Assembly (NCBI GenBank): GCA_938006335.1
Contig: CALLMF010000002.1
Coordinates: 1-64,000 of the forward strand
Length of the DNA: 64,000 nt
Direction of reading: 5' to 3'
Origin: an uncultured Granulosicoccaceae bacterium
GTDB lineage: Bacteria; Pseudomonadota; Gammaproteobacteria; Granulosicoccales; Granulosicoccaceae
A program made the translations under genes and the position numbers. The notes beneath the pieces are model-generated. The model was not told the DNA's origin. It ran no database searches and saw only the letters and a program-made list of their open reading frames with translations. The stretch's first letter is position 1. Each line of letters begins with the position of its first letter. Of this stretch, positions 52,623-61,431 are shown piece by piece.

Positions 52623-53827
52623 AGGCTCTCACGACCTCCTTGTTGATCGCTCTTCCGCTGATGCTGGTCGGGTGTACCGGCGATGAGCGCCCGTTCGAAG
52701 AAGCCATTGAAGCGGCGGAAAACAACATTGCCAGTCTTGAAGTGACGGCATTGCCGGGTGTGCTGGAGCCACCGACGATCAGAGTGGGTGAGCGTATCCG
52801 CCTGACCGCTATCGCGTTCAACCCGGCCGGTGTCGATAGTGAGTTCGATACTGAAGATCGCAACTGGAGTGTCTCCGACACCAGTGTGGCAAGCATCGAT
52901 CGCAATGGCATCCTGCTCGGACGTGCCGATGGCCAGGTGGACGTCAGTCTCGACTTCGGGGGCGTGAGCACGACCTCCCTCACCGTCAACGTCTCGAGTG
53001 CGGCGCTCGCGGGGGTGACATCGATCAACGGCCCCAGTGAGCTCGAGGCTTGCCAGGGAGCAGAGTATCTGGCGATCGGCACACTGTCGGACGGTAACGA
53101 CGTGAACCTGCTTGATGTGGACTGGGCGCGCGAGCCAGTCGACAGCACAGAGCTCATCAGTCAGGCCGCAGACCAACCTGGGCGTATCGTCCTCGTTGCC
53201 AGCGAGCCTGGCCAAGTGATGCTCTCGGCTACGTCCGATGGATTCAGTCTATCGACTGAGTTCGAGGTGCTCGACAATCTCACGGATCTGTCGTTCCCTT
53301 CCGGCCTGCGCGCAGTGGACGAGGGCAGCACCATCGAGTTGTCGGCCATCGGTACCTACACGCGCGAAGACGCGGATACGTTAGTGGATGTCACTGAATT
53401 CGTTTCCTGGTCCGTGACTGACGGCACTGGAAGCGCCACCATTACCAATGGTCCTGTGGATCGAGGTGCGCTCACTGGAGTGGGTTCGGGAACGGTCAAT
53501 GTCGAAGTGGTGTGCGGCGGATTCAGGGCATCGAACATCGTCCAGATCACATCGGATGACGACGATGATGACGATGGGCTTGCGTTTGCCAACGGCACGT
53601 CACTGACCGTTTCGCTGACGAGTGGTGGTACCCAGTTGGCCGTGTCCACCGGCAGCAGTTACGACCAGGATAACGATGTCAGCGATGATGTCACCTGGCA
53701 GTCTCTCGATACCAGCATCGTCTCCATCACCTCCGATGGCGTCATCTTCCCGATGTCTGCTGGCACGGTGACAATACTGGTTACTCTCGATGAGGAGTCA
53801 GCTACCTTGTCGGTAACCGTTGTCTAG
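52619..53827 (+). CDS. Lipoprotein with bacterial Ig-like repeats
   Basis: The 402-residue protein has a lipoprotein signal (LMLVGC). The mature part has Big2-type Ig-like strands: WSVSDTSVASIDRNGILLG near residue 80 and again VTWQSLDTSIVSITSDGV near the end, each followed by GTV-type Gly strands. A seven-residue Asp run lies near residue 315, possibly a calcium site or linker. It would sit on the outer or inner membrane face as a binding or structural module. It overlaps the barrel gene by four bases and precedes moxR by 37 bases. Confidence 0.78.
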   Translation: MKALTTSLLIALPLMLVGCTGDERPFEEAIEAAENNIASLEVTALPGVLEPPTIRVGERIRLTAIAFNPAGVDSEFDTEDRNWSVSDTSVASIDRNGILLGRADGQVDVSLDFGGVSTTSLTVNVSSAALAGVTSINGPSELEACQGAEYLAIGTLSDGNDVNLLDVDWAREPVDSTELISQAADQPGRIVLVASEPGQVMLSATSDGFSLSTEFEVLDNLTDLSFPSGLRAVDEGSTIELSAIGTYTREDADTLVDVTEFVSWSVTDGTGSATITNGPVDRGALTGVGSGTVNVEVVCGGFRASNIVQITSDDDDDDDGLAFANGTSLTVSLTSGGTQLAVSTGSSYDQDNDVSDDVTWQSLDTSIVSITSDGVIFPMSAGTVTILVTLDEESATLSVTVV

Positions 53828-53845
53828 TTGAGCAGGTTCATTCTT

Positions 53846-53851
53846 TACAAT
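53846..53851 (+). promoter_or_regulatory. Candidate -10 box before moxR
   Basis: TACAAT lies 14 bases before the moxR ATG. No good -35 box is seen at normal spacing, so this is a weak candidate. It would allow the Bat operon to be made apart from the lipoprotein. Confidence 0.25.
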
Positions 53852-53864
53852 GCACGTTTGACCC

Positions 53865-54875
53865 ATGAGCGTATTGCCAGCTATCACCGCCCTGGGGCGA
53901 GATCTGCAGACGACGGTCATCGGCCAGGAATACCTGGTCGAGAGGATGCTCATTGCCTTGCTCGTCGACGGACATCTCCTCGTGGAAGGAGCCCCGGGCC
54001 TTGCCAAGACCCGGGCTATCAAGGCTCTGGCGGAGCGTCTTGAAGTCGATTTCCAACGTATTCAGTTCACTCCGGATCTGCTGCCCGCGGATCTGACCGG
54101 TACCGAAGTCTATCGGCCGCAGGACGCCAGCTTCGTGTTTCAGTCCGGCCCCTTGTTCAATCACGTGGTACTTGCTGACGAGATCAATCGCGCGCCTGCC
54201 AAGGTCCAATCTGCCTTGCTTGAAGCCATGGCGGAGCAGCAGATCACCGTAGGTCAGGAAACCTACCGCCTGCCATCACCTTTCATGGTGATGGCAACGC
54301 AGAACCCCATCGAGCAGGAAGGTACCTATCCACTTCCAGAAGCGCAGCTCGACCGATTTCTGATGCACGTTCGTGTTGGCTACCCTGATATTTCCCGGGA
54401 AGCCGATATCCTGCGTCTGGTGCGTGAGGAAGCACGCACGGCGGCGATGGCGCTGGCACGCGATCCGGCGGGGTCTCAGCGACGGTCAACTGACAGCGCG
54501 GTATCGCATGGACGGTTGGAGCTGGACACCTTGTTTGCAGCGCGTTGCGAAGTGCTCGATGTCCATCTTGCGGACAATGTGGAGGACTACATCGTGCGTC
54601 TGGTGGATGCCAGTCGTGACGCTGCACACCTTGATGCGTCGCTGAGTCGTTGGCTGGACTTCGGTGCCAGCCCACGCGGCACGCTCGCCCTGGACGCTGC
54701 TGGTCGAGCATGCGCATGGTTGGATGGGCGCGACTACGTCACCCCTGCTGATGTCCAGGCAGTGATTCACGATGTGTTACGTCATCGTCTTGTGTTGTCT
54801 TTCGAGGCAGAAGCAGACGGCGTCGGGCCGGATGCGGTCATCGATGCCTTGCTGGAACAGGTCGCGGTGCCGTGA
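53865..54875 (+). CDS. MoxR-family AAA+ ATPase
   Basis: The 336-residue protein has the Walker A EGAPGLAKTRAIK, Walker B LADEINRAPAKVQSALLEAM, sensor-1 ATQNPIEQEGTYPLPEAQLD and a C-terminal lid domain. MoxR proteins act as chaperones with VWA proteins, which follow in the same operon. It is the first gene of the Bat-type operon and overlaps the DUF58 gene by four bases. Confidence 0.95.
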   Translation: MSVLPAITALGRDLQTTVIGQEYLVERMLIALLVDGHLLVEGAPGLAKTRAIKALAERLEVDFQRIQFTPDLLPADLTGTEVYRPQDASFVFQSGPLFNHVVLADEINRAPAKVQSALLEAMAEQQITVGQETYRLPSPFMVMATQNPIEQEGTYPLPEAQLDRFLMHVRVGYPDISREADILRLVREEARTAAMALARDPAGSQRRSTDSAVSHGRLELDTLFAARCEVLDVHLADNVEDYIVRLVDASRDAAHLDASLSRWLDFGASPRGTLALDAAGRACAWLDGRDYVTPADVQAVIHDVLRHRLVLSFEAEADGVGPDAVIDALLEQVAVP

Positions 54876-55855
54876 GTGCGCCGCGATTCGCGTCGCCCGC
54901 CAGTACCTCGCTCGATGAGCTCGTGCAGTTGCGGAGCGAGGCGTCGGTGCTCCGTCGACGCAAGCGTTTTCGTCGTGACGCTCCCCGTAGCGGTGAGATT
55001 GCCTCGCGCCGTCTCGGACGAGGTCTTGACTTTGCCGAGCTGCGTGAATACCAGCCGGGTGATGACGTACGACTGATCGACTGGAAGGTAACCGCGCGTA
55101 CCGGCCGACCACATACCAAGTTGTTCACCGAAGAGCGCGAGCGTCCGGTGTTCCTCGTGATCGATTTCCGATCGGCCATGCGATTCGGCACGCGCGGTTC
55201 CTACAAATCGGTGTTGGCGTCCCGTCTTGCCGCCATTGTTGGCTGGACGGCGGTTGCTGCGCGTGATCGCGTCGGCGGCGTGGTGTTTACCGACGACTGG
55301 CATGCCGATATCCGTGCACAAGGTGGCAGGCGTGGGCTGATGAATGTGTTTCAGAGCATCATGCACGGTCAGAATCGTGTTCCGAGAGAGTCGAGCATCA
55401 CGCTTGCGGACACCCTGGAGCGCGTGGCGACGGTGGCGCATCCCGGAAGCGCGGTGCGTATCTTCAGTGATTTCTCTGGCTTCGATAGCCACTGTGCCCG
55501 CGCGCTTGGCGGTGCACTCGCTGTTCAGGATGTGGTGGGTGTGCACATCTCCGACCCGATCGACCAGGAGTTGCCGCGCGGGCGGTTACCGCTCGTGGCG
55601 AGGTCGGCGATGTCGCGAGACGGTCTTGGGCGCCGTTTCTTTGTTGGTACATCGACACATCAACGTGATCATGCCACGCGTTACCGGCGAGAGATGCAGG
55701 GGCTGTCCGTGAGTTTTTCACGCGGTCGGCACCGACTGGTCTCCGTGTCCACCGAAGATGCACTTCTCGACAATGCAGCTCTGGTAATTGGGGCGACGAG
55801 CTCTGCCATGGCCGTATCGACCGCGCTCATGGAACCTGACGGTGCGCACCGGTGA
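54872..55855 (+). CDS. DUF58 domain protein
   Basis: Starting at a GTG, the 327-residue protein has the DUF58 signature FAELREYQPGDDVRLIDWKV followed by TARTGRPHTKLF. The C-terminal part includes an alpha/beta fold distantly like VWA (VFLVIDFRSAM, RIFSDFSGFD). DUF58 always pairs with MoxR. It is probably soluble, on the cytoplasmic side of the complex. It overlaps both neighbours by four bases. Confidence 0.92.
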   Translation: MSAPRFASPASTSLDELVQLRSEASVLRRRKRFRRDAPRSGEIASRRLGRGLDFAELREYQPGDDVRLIDWKVTARTGRPHTKLFTEERERPVFLVIDFRSAMRFGTRGSYKSVLASRLAAIVGWTAVAARDRVGGVVFTDDWHADIRAQGGRRGLMNVFQSIMHGQNRVPRESSITLADTLERVATVAHPGSAVRIFSDFSGFDSHCARALGGALAVQDVVGVHISDPIDQELPRGRLPLVARSAMSRDGLGRRFFVGTSTHQRDHATRYRREMQGLSVSFSRGRHRLVSVSTEDALLDNAALVIGATSSAMAVSTALMEPDGAHR

Positions 55856-56445
55856 GTGACAGACAGCTCCCCGTCAGCGAGCTACCGGCGGACCCGGAAG
55901 CGCTGCTCTCGGCGCTTGAGGGACTGGAATATCCCGATACGGGTGTTTCACCCTGGGTGTATGTCATCGCACTTCTTGTGCTGGTGGCGGCGGTCGCGGT
56001 CGTCTTCGCACTGGTTTCCCTGTGGCGGCGCCGTCGGCAGCGACAAACGCTGCTCGCCTGGAAGCCGCAGGCCGATCGTGAACTTGCAGCATTGCGCGGT
56101 CGTGTCGATCAGAGCGAACAGGGTGGGGACATGCTGATCGAGCCCGGAGCCTGCGCACAACGGCTCTCGGAAGCCTCGGCGCTAGCGCGGCGCATCGCAT
56201 TGGTGGCTGACTCTCGCAGCGATGTGGCGCCGTTGTCGGGTGGCGATTGGCTCAGGCACCTGGACCGTCTTACCGGTAGTGGTTCTCGATTCAGTGCGGG
56301 TACCGCGCGGGCGCTCGCGGATGCGCCGTACCAGCGGGCACCGCAATTTTCACGGGCGCAGTTGCACGAAATCATTGACGCCATACAGGCAGCAGCAAAT
56401 GCTCATGCAAGACGTCAATCACGGTCTGCGGCGTTGCCTTCCTGA
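55852..56445 (+). CDS. DUF4381 membrane protein
   Basis: The 197-residue protein has an N-terminal polar stretch, one strong membrane span (about residues 37-60, VYVIALLVLVAAVAVVFALV), a basic stop-transfer RRRRQRQ and a helical cytoplasmic tail. Position between DUF58 and the first VWA gene, and this layout, match DUF4381 of Bat-type operons. Start is the GTG that overlaps DUF58. Its last base is the first of the next gene. Confidence 0.85.
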   Translation: MSDRQLPVSELPADPEALLSALEGLEYPDTGVSPWVYVIALLVLVAAVAVVFALVSLWRRRRQRQTLLAWKPQADRELAALRGRVDQSEQGGDMLIEPGACAQRLSEASALARRIALVADSRSDVAPLSGGDWLRHLDRLTGSGSRFSAGTARALADAPYQRAPQFSRAQLHEIIDAIQAAANAHARRQSRSAALPS

Positions 56446-57443
56446 TGCTGATTCCCGTTCCTGGCGAACTGGTGTGGGCCTGGCCATGGTGTGCGCTTGC
56501 ATTGCCGTTGCCTTTGCTGGTGAGACTCTTTCTGCCTCCGCGCAGTGTTCAGGGTGGGCGTGCGTTACGGGTGCCGGATCTTTCGCGTTTCGGGATCGAT
56601 GGCAAGGAGTCGTCCACGCCGGGTCTGGACCTGTTGTCGGTGTTGTTGCTGCTTGTCATGTGGTGCTGCCTCGTGGCAGCTGCTGCTCGCCCGCAAGCCT
56701 TGGGAAAACCATTGACCGTACCGCAGGAGGTCCGTGATCTTCTGCTTGCGATCGATATCTCCCCCAGCATGGAAACAGCGGACATAGTCGTTGGCGGCAG
56801 ACGGACGACGCGCATCGCAGCGGTGCGCGAAGTGGCCCGCGTCTTTGTCGAGGGCCGTGGCGGCGATAGGGTGGGGCTGCTGCTGTTTGGCTCGCGTGCC
56901 TATGTGCAAACGCCCTTGACGACAGACCATGCGACGGTCCAGCACTTCATCGATGAAGCCGACACGCATCTTGCTGGAGACAGAACCGCGATTGGCGACG
57001 CGATCGGTTTGTCGGTCAAGCGTCTGCGCGACAGGCCAGAGCAATCCAGAGTACTGATCCTGCTCACTGATGGAAGAAACTCGGCCGGCAGTCTCTCCCC
57101 GATCGATGCTGCCGGGCTCGCAGCCGACAACAACATTCGAATACATACCATCGGTATTGGCGGTGACCGTGGTTCCTTGTTCGGGCGTTTGCGAGGTGGC
57201 GAGGAAATCGACGAAGTCACGCTCACCGAAGTGGCGGAACTTACGGGGGGGCTCTATTTTCGTGCACGCAATCGTAGTGATCTTGCAGCCATCTACGCGG
57301 AAATCGATCAACTGGAGCCGGTCGAGGACACCAGCGAGACGTGGCGACCTGTCAAGGAACTGCAAGCATGGCCTTTGGCGGTGGCGCTGCTGGCAAGTCT
57401 GCTCTGGGCGATCCGACGGAACGCCTTTGGTGGTGGCCTGTGA
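56445..57443 (+). CDS. batA: VWA-domain membrane protein BatA
   Basis: The 332-residue protein has two membrane spans before the VWA domain and one after it (about 305-325). The metal site DIDSPSM-like DISPSMETAD (DxSxS) and the later LLTDGRNSAGS indicate an intact MIDAS. BatA and BatB face the periplasm and probably form a complex with MoxR and the TPR protein. Its stop overlaps the next GTG start. Confidence 0.92.
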   Translation: MLIPVPGELVWAWPWCALALPLPLLVRLFLPPRSVQGGRALRVPDLSRFGIDGKESSTPGLDLLSVLLLLVMWCCLVAAAARPQALGKPLTVPQEVRDLLLAIDISPSMETADIVVGGRRTTRIAAVREVARVFVEGRGGDRVGLLLFGSRAYVQTPLTTDHATVQHFIDEADTHLAGDRTAIGDAIGLSVKRLRDRPEQSRVLILLTDGRNSAGSLSPIDAAGLAADNNIRIHTIGIGGDRGSLFGRLRGGEEIDEVTLTEVAELTGGLYFRARNRSDLAAIYAEIDQLEPVEDTSETWRPVKELQAWPLAVALLASLLWAIRRNAFGGGL

Positions 57444-58465
57444 TCGAGACTGCAGACGTGACCCTGACCGGTCTGCACTGGCTTCGCCCGCAGTGGCTCT
57501 GGGCGCTGCTAGTGCTTGCCACAGCCGCATTCCTCTGGTGGTACCGAGAATCACGCACCGTGTCTGTCTGGAATTCGGCCATCGATGAGGAGCTTCGACC
57601 CTATGTCCTCGAGGGCGAGAACTCCGGTTCGCGCCTGCTGGGGCTGATGTTTCTGTTGAGCGCGGCGCTGGCGGTCCTCATCCTGGCGGGCCCCGTGTTC
57701 GAGCAAGAACAGCGACCCGTGGTGGAGGCGCGTCGAGCGGAGGTGCTCGTGATTGATCTGACTCGGTCCATGTACGCCGATGATCTTGCGCCTGATCGCA
57801 TCTCTCGAGCGCGCTTCAAGATTGCTGACCTGCTGAACCGTGCCGGTGACGATAGGATAGGGCTTGTCGCGTTTGCTGAACGTCCCTATGTCATCAGTCC
57901 CCTGACGGATGATGTTCAAACCTTGCTCTCCTTCCTGCCCTCACTTGAACCGGAGCTCATGCCCGCCCAGGGCAGTCGGCTTGATCTTGCGATTGACCTC
58001 GCCTGGCAACTGCTGGAGGGGGCTGGGGTCACGAGTGGCCACGTCGTGCTGGTGACCGATGCGTCGCCGAACGCTGCTGCTGTGCAGATGGCAGAGAGGG
58101 TCGCAAACGACGGTCACCGCTTGTCTGTACTGGCGGTGGGCACGCCCACCGGTGTGCCTCTCAAGGACGACGCTGGAGGGTTCGTCAACGATGCGCAAGG
58201 GCAGATCGTGATCCCGCAACTTGACCTGGCAGCTCTGAGTGAATTGGCCAGCGCAGGGGGCGGCGAAATGACCTCGATCACCAGCGATGACCAGGATGTC
58301 GAGACACTCGAGGGAGCACGACGCCGTGCTGCATTGCAGGGCAGCGAGGGCGAGACAACCGTGAGCAACGGCACTGCGACACAATGGATCGAGCGCGGCC
58401 CATGGCTGGTGCCTCTACTTGCGCTACTGTCCTTGTATCTGTTTCGTCGTGGGGTCGCCTCCTGA
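57440..58465 (+). CDS. batB: VWA-domain membrane protein BatB
   Basis: GTG 57440 is used; the frame extends further up but overlaps batA too deeply. The 341-residue protein has membrane spans near the N-terminus (WALLVLATAAFLWWY, LLSAALAVLILAGP) and a C-terminal LVPLLALLSLYLF. The MIDAS motif VIDLTRSMYADD is intact. It is the second VWA gene of the operon and overlaps batC by one base. Confidence 0.92.
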   Translation: MIETADVTLTGLHWLRPQWLWALLVLATAAFLWWYRESRTVSVWNSAIDEELRPYVLEGENSGSRLLGLMFLLSAALAVLILAGPVFEQEQRPVVEARRAEVLVIDLTRSMYADDLAPDRISRARFKIADLLNRAGDDRIGLVAFAERPYVISPLTDDVQTLLSFLPSLEPELMPAQGSRLDLAIDLAWQLLEGAGVTSGHVVLVTDASPNAAAVQMAERVANDGHRLSVLAVGTPTGVPLKDDAGGFVNDAQGQIVIPQLDLAALSELASAGGGEMTSITSDDQDVETLEGARRRAALQGSEGETTVSNGTATQWIERGPWLVPLLALLSLYLFRRGVAS

Positions 58466-59412
58466 TGCGATGGCCATATGCGCATGGTGGTCTGATCACC
58501 CTGGTGCTGCTGAGCGCGAGCTCGACTGCATTGGCCGTCGATCTGCCGGATTGGTTGCGCACGCCAGCCTCGCGAGCGGCGGATCATCTGGAGCAAGGCG
58601 ATCTTCAGGCAGCGCTGGCCGAGTCCCCGGATGCCGAGTGGAAAGGTCTTGCGCTCGAACAGAGCGGGGAGTACGGGCAGGCACATGAAGCGTTTACCGA
58701 ACGTCTGAATTCGCTTGAAGCCAAGGCGGGTGTCGATCCCGAACAGGTGCAGCGACTGTATTACAACCGTGGCACAGTCGCCATCAAGGAAGGGCGTCTC
58801 GAAGAAGCCATCGCAGATCTCGACCGGGCGCTGGAGCTTGACCCTGACTCGTTCAGTGCGCGTCGCAACCGTGAGATCGCGCAGCGTCTGCGCGATCTGC
58901 AAGAGCAAAGCCAGCAACAAGGCGGCGAACAGAGCGGCGAACAGAGCGGCGAACAGAGCGGCGAACAGAGCGGCGAACAGAGCGGCGAGCAGAGCGGCGA
59001 GCAGAGCGGCGAGCAGAGCGGCGAGCAGAGCGGCGAGCAGAGCGGCGAGCAAAGCGGCGAGCAAAGCGGCGAGCAGAGCGGCGAGCAAAGCGGCGAGCAG
59101 AGCGGCGAGCAGAGCGGCGAGCAAAGCGGCGAGCAGGATGCTGATGCCGAGGAGCGCGAGATCGCTCGGGAAGCGATGGCTGGCAACGTCAACGGTGATT
59201 CAGAGTCGAGCGATAGCGACGATACGGATCTGACGGATCTTGCTGTCGATGATGCAGCTGCACCGGAACAACCGATGACCGAACGCGAACAGGCGATGGA
59301 AGAACTGCTACGTCGCATCCCGGACGACCCGAGCGGGCTGTTACGTGAAAAGATATTGCAGACACATCGCATCGAGTATCCGGATGTTCGAGATTCCCCG
59401 AATGATTTCTAG
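58465..59412 (+). CDS. batC: BatC-type TPR protein with (Ser-Gly-Glu-Gln) repeat tract
   Basis: ATG 58465 gives 315 residues: a signal peptide (LSASSTALA), two to three TPR helix pairs (GLALEQSGEYGQAHEAFTER, LYYNRGTVAIKEGRLEEAI, LDRALELDPDSFSAR) and a long Gln/Glu/Gly/Ser tract of 17 repeats (58924-59136), then an acidic tail and RRIPDDPSGLLREKI, the conserved BatC end. In homologues the linker between TPR and tail is usually short and mixed, so the tract is an expansion. The protein may tether the VWA pair to partners. It overlaps batD by eleven bases. Confidence 0.9.
   Translation: MRWPYAHGGLITLVLLSASSTALAVDLPDWLRTPASRAADHLEQGDLQAALAESPDAEWKGLALEQSGEYGQAHEAFTERLNSLEAKAGVDPEQVQRLYYNRGTVAIKEGRLEEAIADLDRALELDPDSFSARRNREIAQRLRDLQEQSQQQGGEQSGEQSGEQSGEQSGEQSGEQSGEQSGEQSGEQSGEQSGEQSGEQSGEQSGEQSGEQSGEQSGEQSGEQDADAEEREIAREAMAGNVNGDSESSDSDDTDLTDLAVDDAAAPEQPMTEREQAMEELLRRIPDDPSGLLREKILQTHRIEYPDVRDSPNDF
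58924..59136 (+). repeat. 12-bp minisatellite, 17 units, inside batC
   Basis: Seventeen 12-base units of GGCGAACAGAGC type, plus nine bases of an eighteenth, encode Gly-Glu-Gln-Ser. The first five use GAA, the rest GAG; scattered CAA replaces CAG. This pattern suggests block duplication. Unit number may vary between strains, keeping the frame because each unit is four codons. Confidence 0.95.
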
Positions 59413-61339
59413 TGGACAGACCACTAGCTGCCGGGGCATCGGGGTCGGCTTGTGGCTGCTGATGCTCTGGCTCATGGTGCTGCCGGCGACTGCGCAGGAT
59501 TTGCCAGGTGTGCCTGGCGTGTCCTCGAGCCTGTCGTCGCCGCGTATTGCCTTCGAGGAATCAGTCACATTCACCGTGCTTGCGCGTGGCGTCGAGGGCG
59601 AACTCGACGTCACGCCCCTGACGCAGGACTTCGAGATAGTCGGACGCTCTGAGTCGCAACAGGTGCGTATCGTGAATGGCGTTAACGATACGCTGCGTCA
59701 GTGGGTGCTTCAGTTGACACCGCGCACCACCGGATTGCTCACTGTGCCCGCCGTCACTGTCGGCGGCGTGTCGAGCAATACGCTTGTTCTGGATGTGGCT
59801 GATGCGCCTACGGGTGCAGATCGGGTGTTGTTTGTCACGCTCGATGTCGATGTGCCTGACCCCTGGGTGCAGCAACAGGTGTACATCACGGTGCGCATCT
59901 TTCATCGAATTCCGGTGGAACGCTATCAGGTCAGCATTCCGGAAGTGCCTGGTCTCAGTGTCTTGCCTATCGAGGGCGAAGTGACCACGAGCGAACAGCG
60001 CGATGGGGTCAGCTACGACGTGATCGAGCGGCGCTATGCGGCCTTTCCGCAGGAGAGCGGCACAGTGACTCTGCAACCCTTCGTATTGACGGCGCTGGTG
60101 CCAGCCGACCCTTCGCGAGTGCGCACCTTCATGTCGCCAACACGTCGTGTGCAGCGTCGCACGGAGGCCATTGATCTGGAGGTAAGGCCGAGGCCTGACG
60201 ATGTCACGACAAGCTGGTGGTTACCGTCGCGATCGTTTGAGCTTGCGAGCGAATGGAATGACGACACGACCGAGGCCCGAGTCGGTGAGCCGCTGTCCCG
60301 GCGCGTCAGTATCGTTGCCGAGGGCGTATTGCCGACGCAATTGCCGGATACCGGTACGCCCGAGGTCGACGGCGCGTCGGTCTATATCGACGAGCCTGAA
60401 GACAGTACGGTGGCTGAGATCAGTGGCTTGGTCACCCAGCGTGTCGTGAACTGGGCCATCATCCCTCAGCGCGAAGGAGAATTGCGTTTACCGGCGATAG
60501 AGGTCGAGTGGTTCGACAGTGATGCGGGGCTCGCTCGCGTCGCACGGCTTCCGGAAGAAGTCATCGATGTACAAGCGGCTGTCGTTGCCCATGTAGCGAC
60601 GGGTACCGCGATCACACCCAGCTCACCGGGAGATGACGGTACGAGCAACGGGACAGGAGTGCCGGCGGAAGTTGCAGACGGCAGTCCGGCGGCATTGATC
60701 GACGATGAGGCCGCCTCGGCGCCTGCGGCCGCGCCTGCAGCCGCCGAAGTGGACGCGCTGCACGATGGCGGAGCATCAGCTGCATCGGTACCGTCTGCTG
60801 TGGCAGATCCTGCGGCGGCCAGCGCAGCCCTCGGCAACGGCATCAACAGTGACGGAAGTGTCTGGCGACTCGTGGCAATGATTGCGCTCGCCGGCTGGCT
60901 GCTGACCGGTCTGGCCTTCGGCTGGAGAGAGCGGGGAAAGCATGGACAACGGCGATCGGACGAGCCTGCATCGGTGCCAGCTGGCGCACGCGCTTCAGCT
61001 GCCTTGAGTGATCTTGATGACGCCGTTGGCCAACAAGACCTGGAAGCTGCGGCGTCAGCCATACGTTCATTGGCATACGCCCGCGGCATTCAAACCGACA
61101 CGCCTGCCAAGCAACGTGTGCCGGGACTGACCACCCTGGCGGCGCGGCAGGAACACGCAGCAATAGCAGACGAACTCCGAGCACTGGACGCCCGCTTGTA
61201 TTCACGCCTGTCTGCACAGTCAAACGCGGATCCGGCATCGAGTATCGATTTGCGTCGGATCTACCGGCATTTTGCCTCGCTCGGCGCACCCGTACAGGAT
61301 CCGGGTGCGGTGCAACCGGGCGGACTGCCGGCGCTCTAG
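59402..61339 (+). CDS. batD: BatD-type protein (oxygen-tolerance family)
   Basis: ATG 59402 gives 645 residues: a signal peptide (LMLWLMVLPATAQ), several beta-rich Ig-like domains (SSLSSPRIAFEESVTFTVL, then VVNWAIIPQREGELRLPAIE), a Pro/Ala-rich linker around residues 400-470 and a membrane span (about 500-518, MIALAGWLLTGLAFGW) before a helical cytoplasmic end. This is the BatD layout. It overlaps batC by eleven bases and closes the operon. Confidence 0.9.
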   Translation: MISSGQTTSCRGIGVGLWLLMLWLMVLPATAQDLPGVPGVSSSLSSPRIAFEESVTFTVLARGVEGELDVTPLTQDFEIVGRSESQQVRIVNGVNDTLRQWVLQLTPRTTGLLTVPAVTVGGVSSNTLVLDVADAPTGADRVLFVTLDVDVPDPWVQQQVYITVRIFHRIPVERYQVSIPEVPGLSVLPIEGEVTTSEQRDGVSYDVIERRYAAFPQESGTVTLQPFVLTALVPADPSRVRTFMSPTRRVQRRTEAIDLEVRPRPDDVTTSWWLPSRSFELASEWNDDTTEARVGEPLSRRVSIVAEGVLPTQLPDTGTPEVDGASVYIDEPEDSTVAEISGLVTQRVVNWAIIPQREGELRLPAIEVEWFDSDAGLARVARLPEEVIDVQAAVVAHVATGTAITPSSPGDDGTSNGTGVPAEVADGSPAALIDDEAASAPAAAPAAAEVDALHDGGASAASVPSAVADPAAASAALGNGINSDGSVWRLVAMIALAGWLLTGLAFGWRERGKHGQRRSDEPASVPAGARASAALSDLDDAVGQQDLEAAASAIRSLAYARGIQTDTPAKQRVPGLTTLAARQEHAAIADELRALDARLYSRLSAQSNADPASSIDLRRIYRHFASLGAPVQDPGAVQPGGLPAL

Positions 61340-61431
61340 TGGACAGACTACCTGCTGGTGCCGGCGGCATGATTGTTGTCAGTTGATCGTGAAGCCGCAG
61401 CTCCTTCCCGAGGCTGCGGTCACCATCAACT

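Noticed and set aside
58114-59124. Minus-strand frame with long Leu/Ala repeats resembling membrane segments
   Set aside because: It is the antisense of the batC minisatellite; all frames stay open there because the 12-bp unit contains no stop in any phase.
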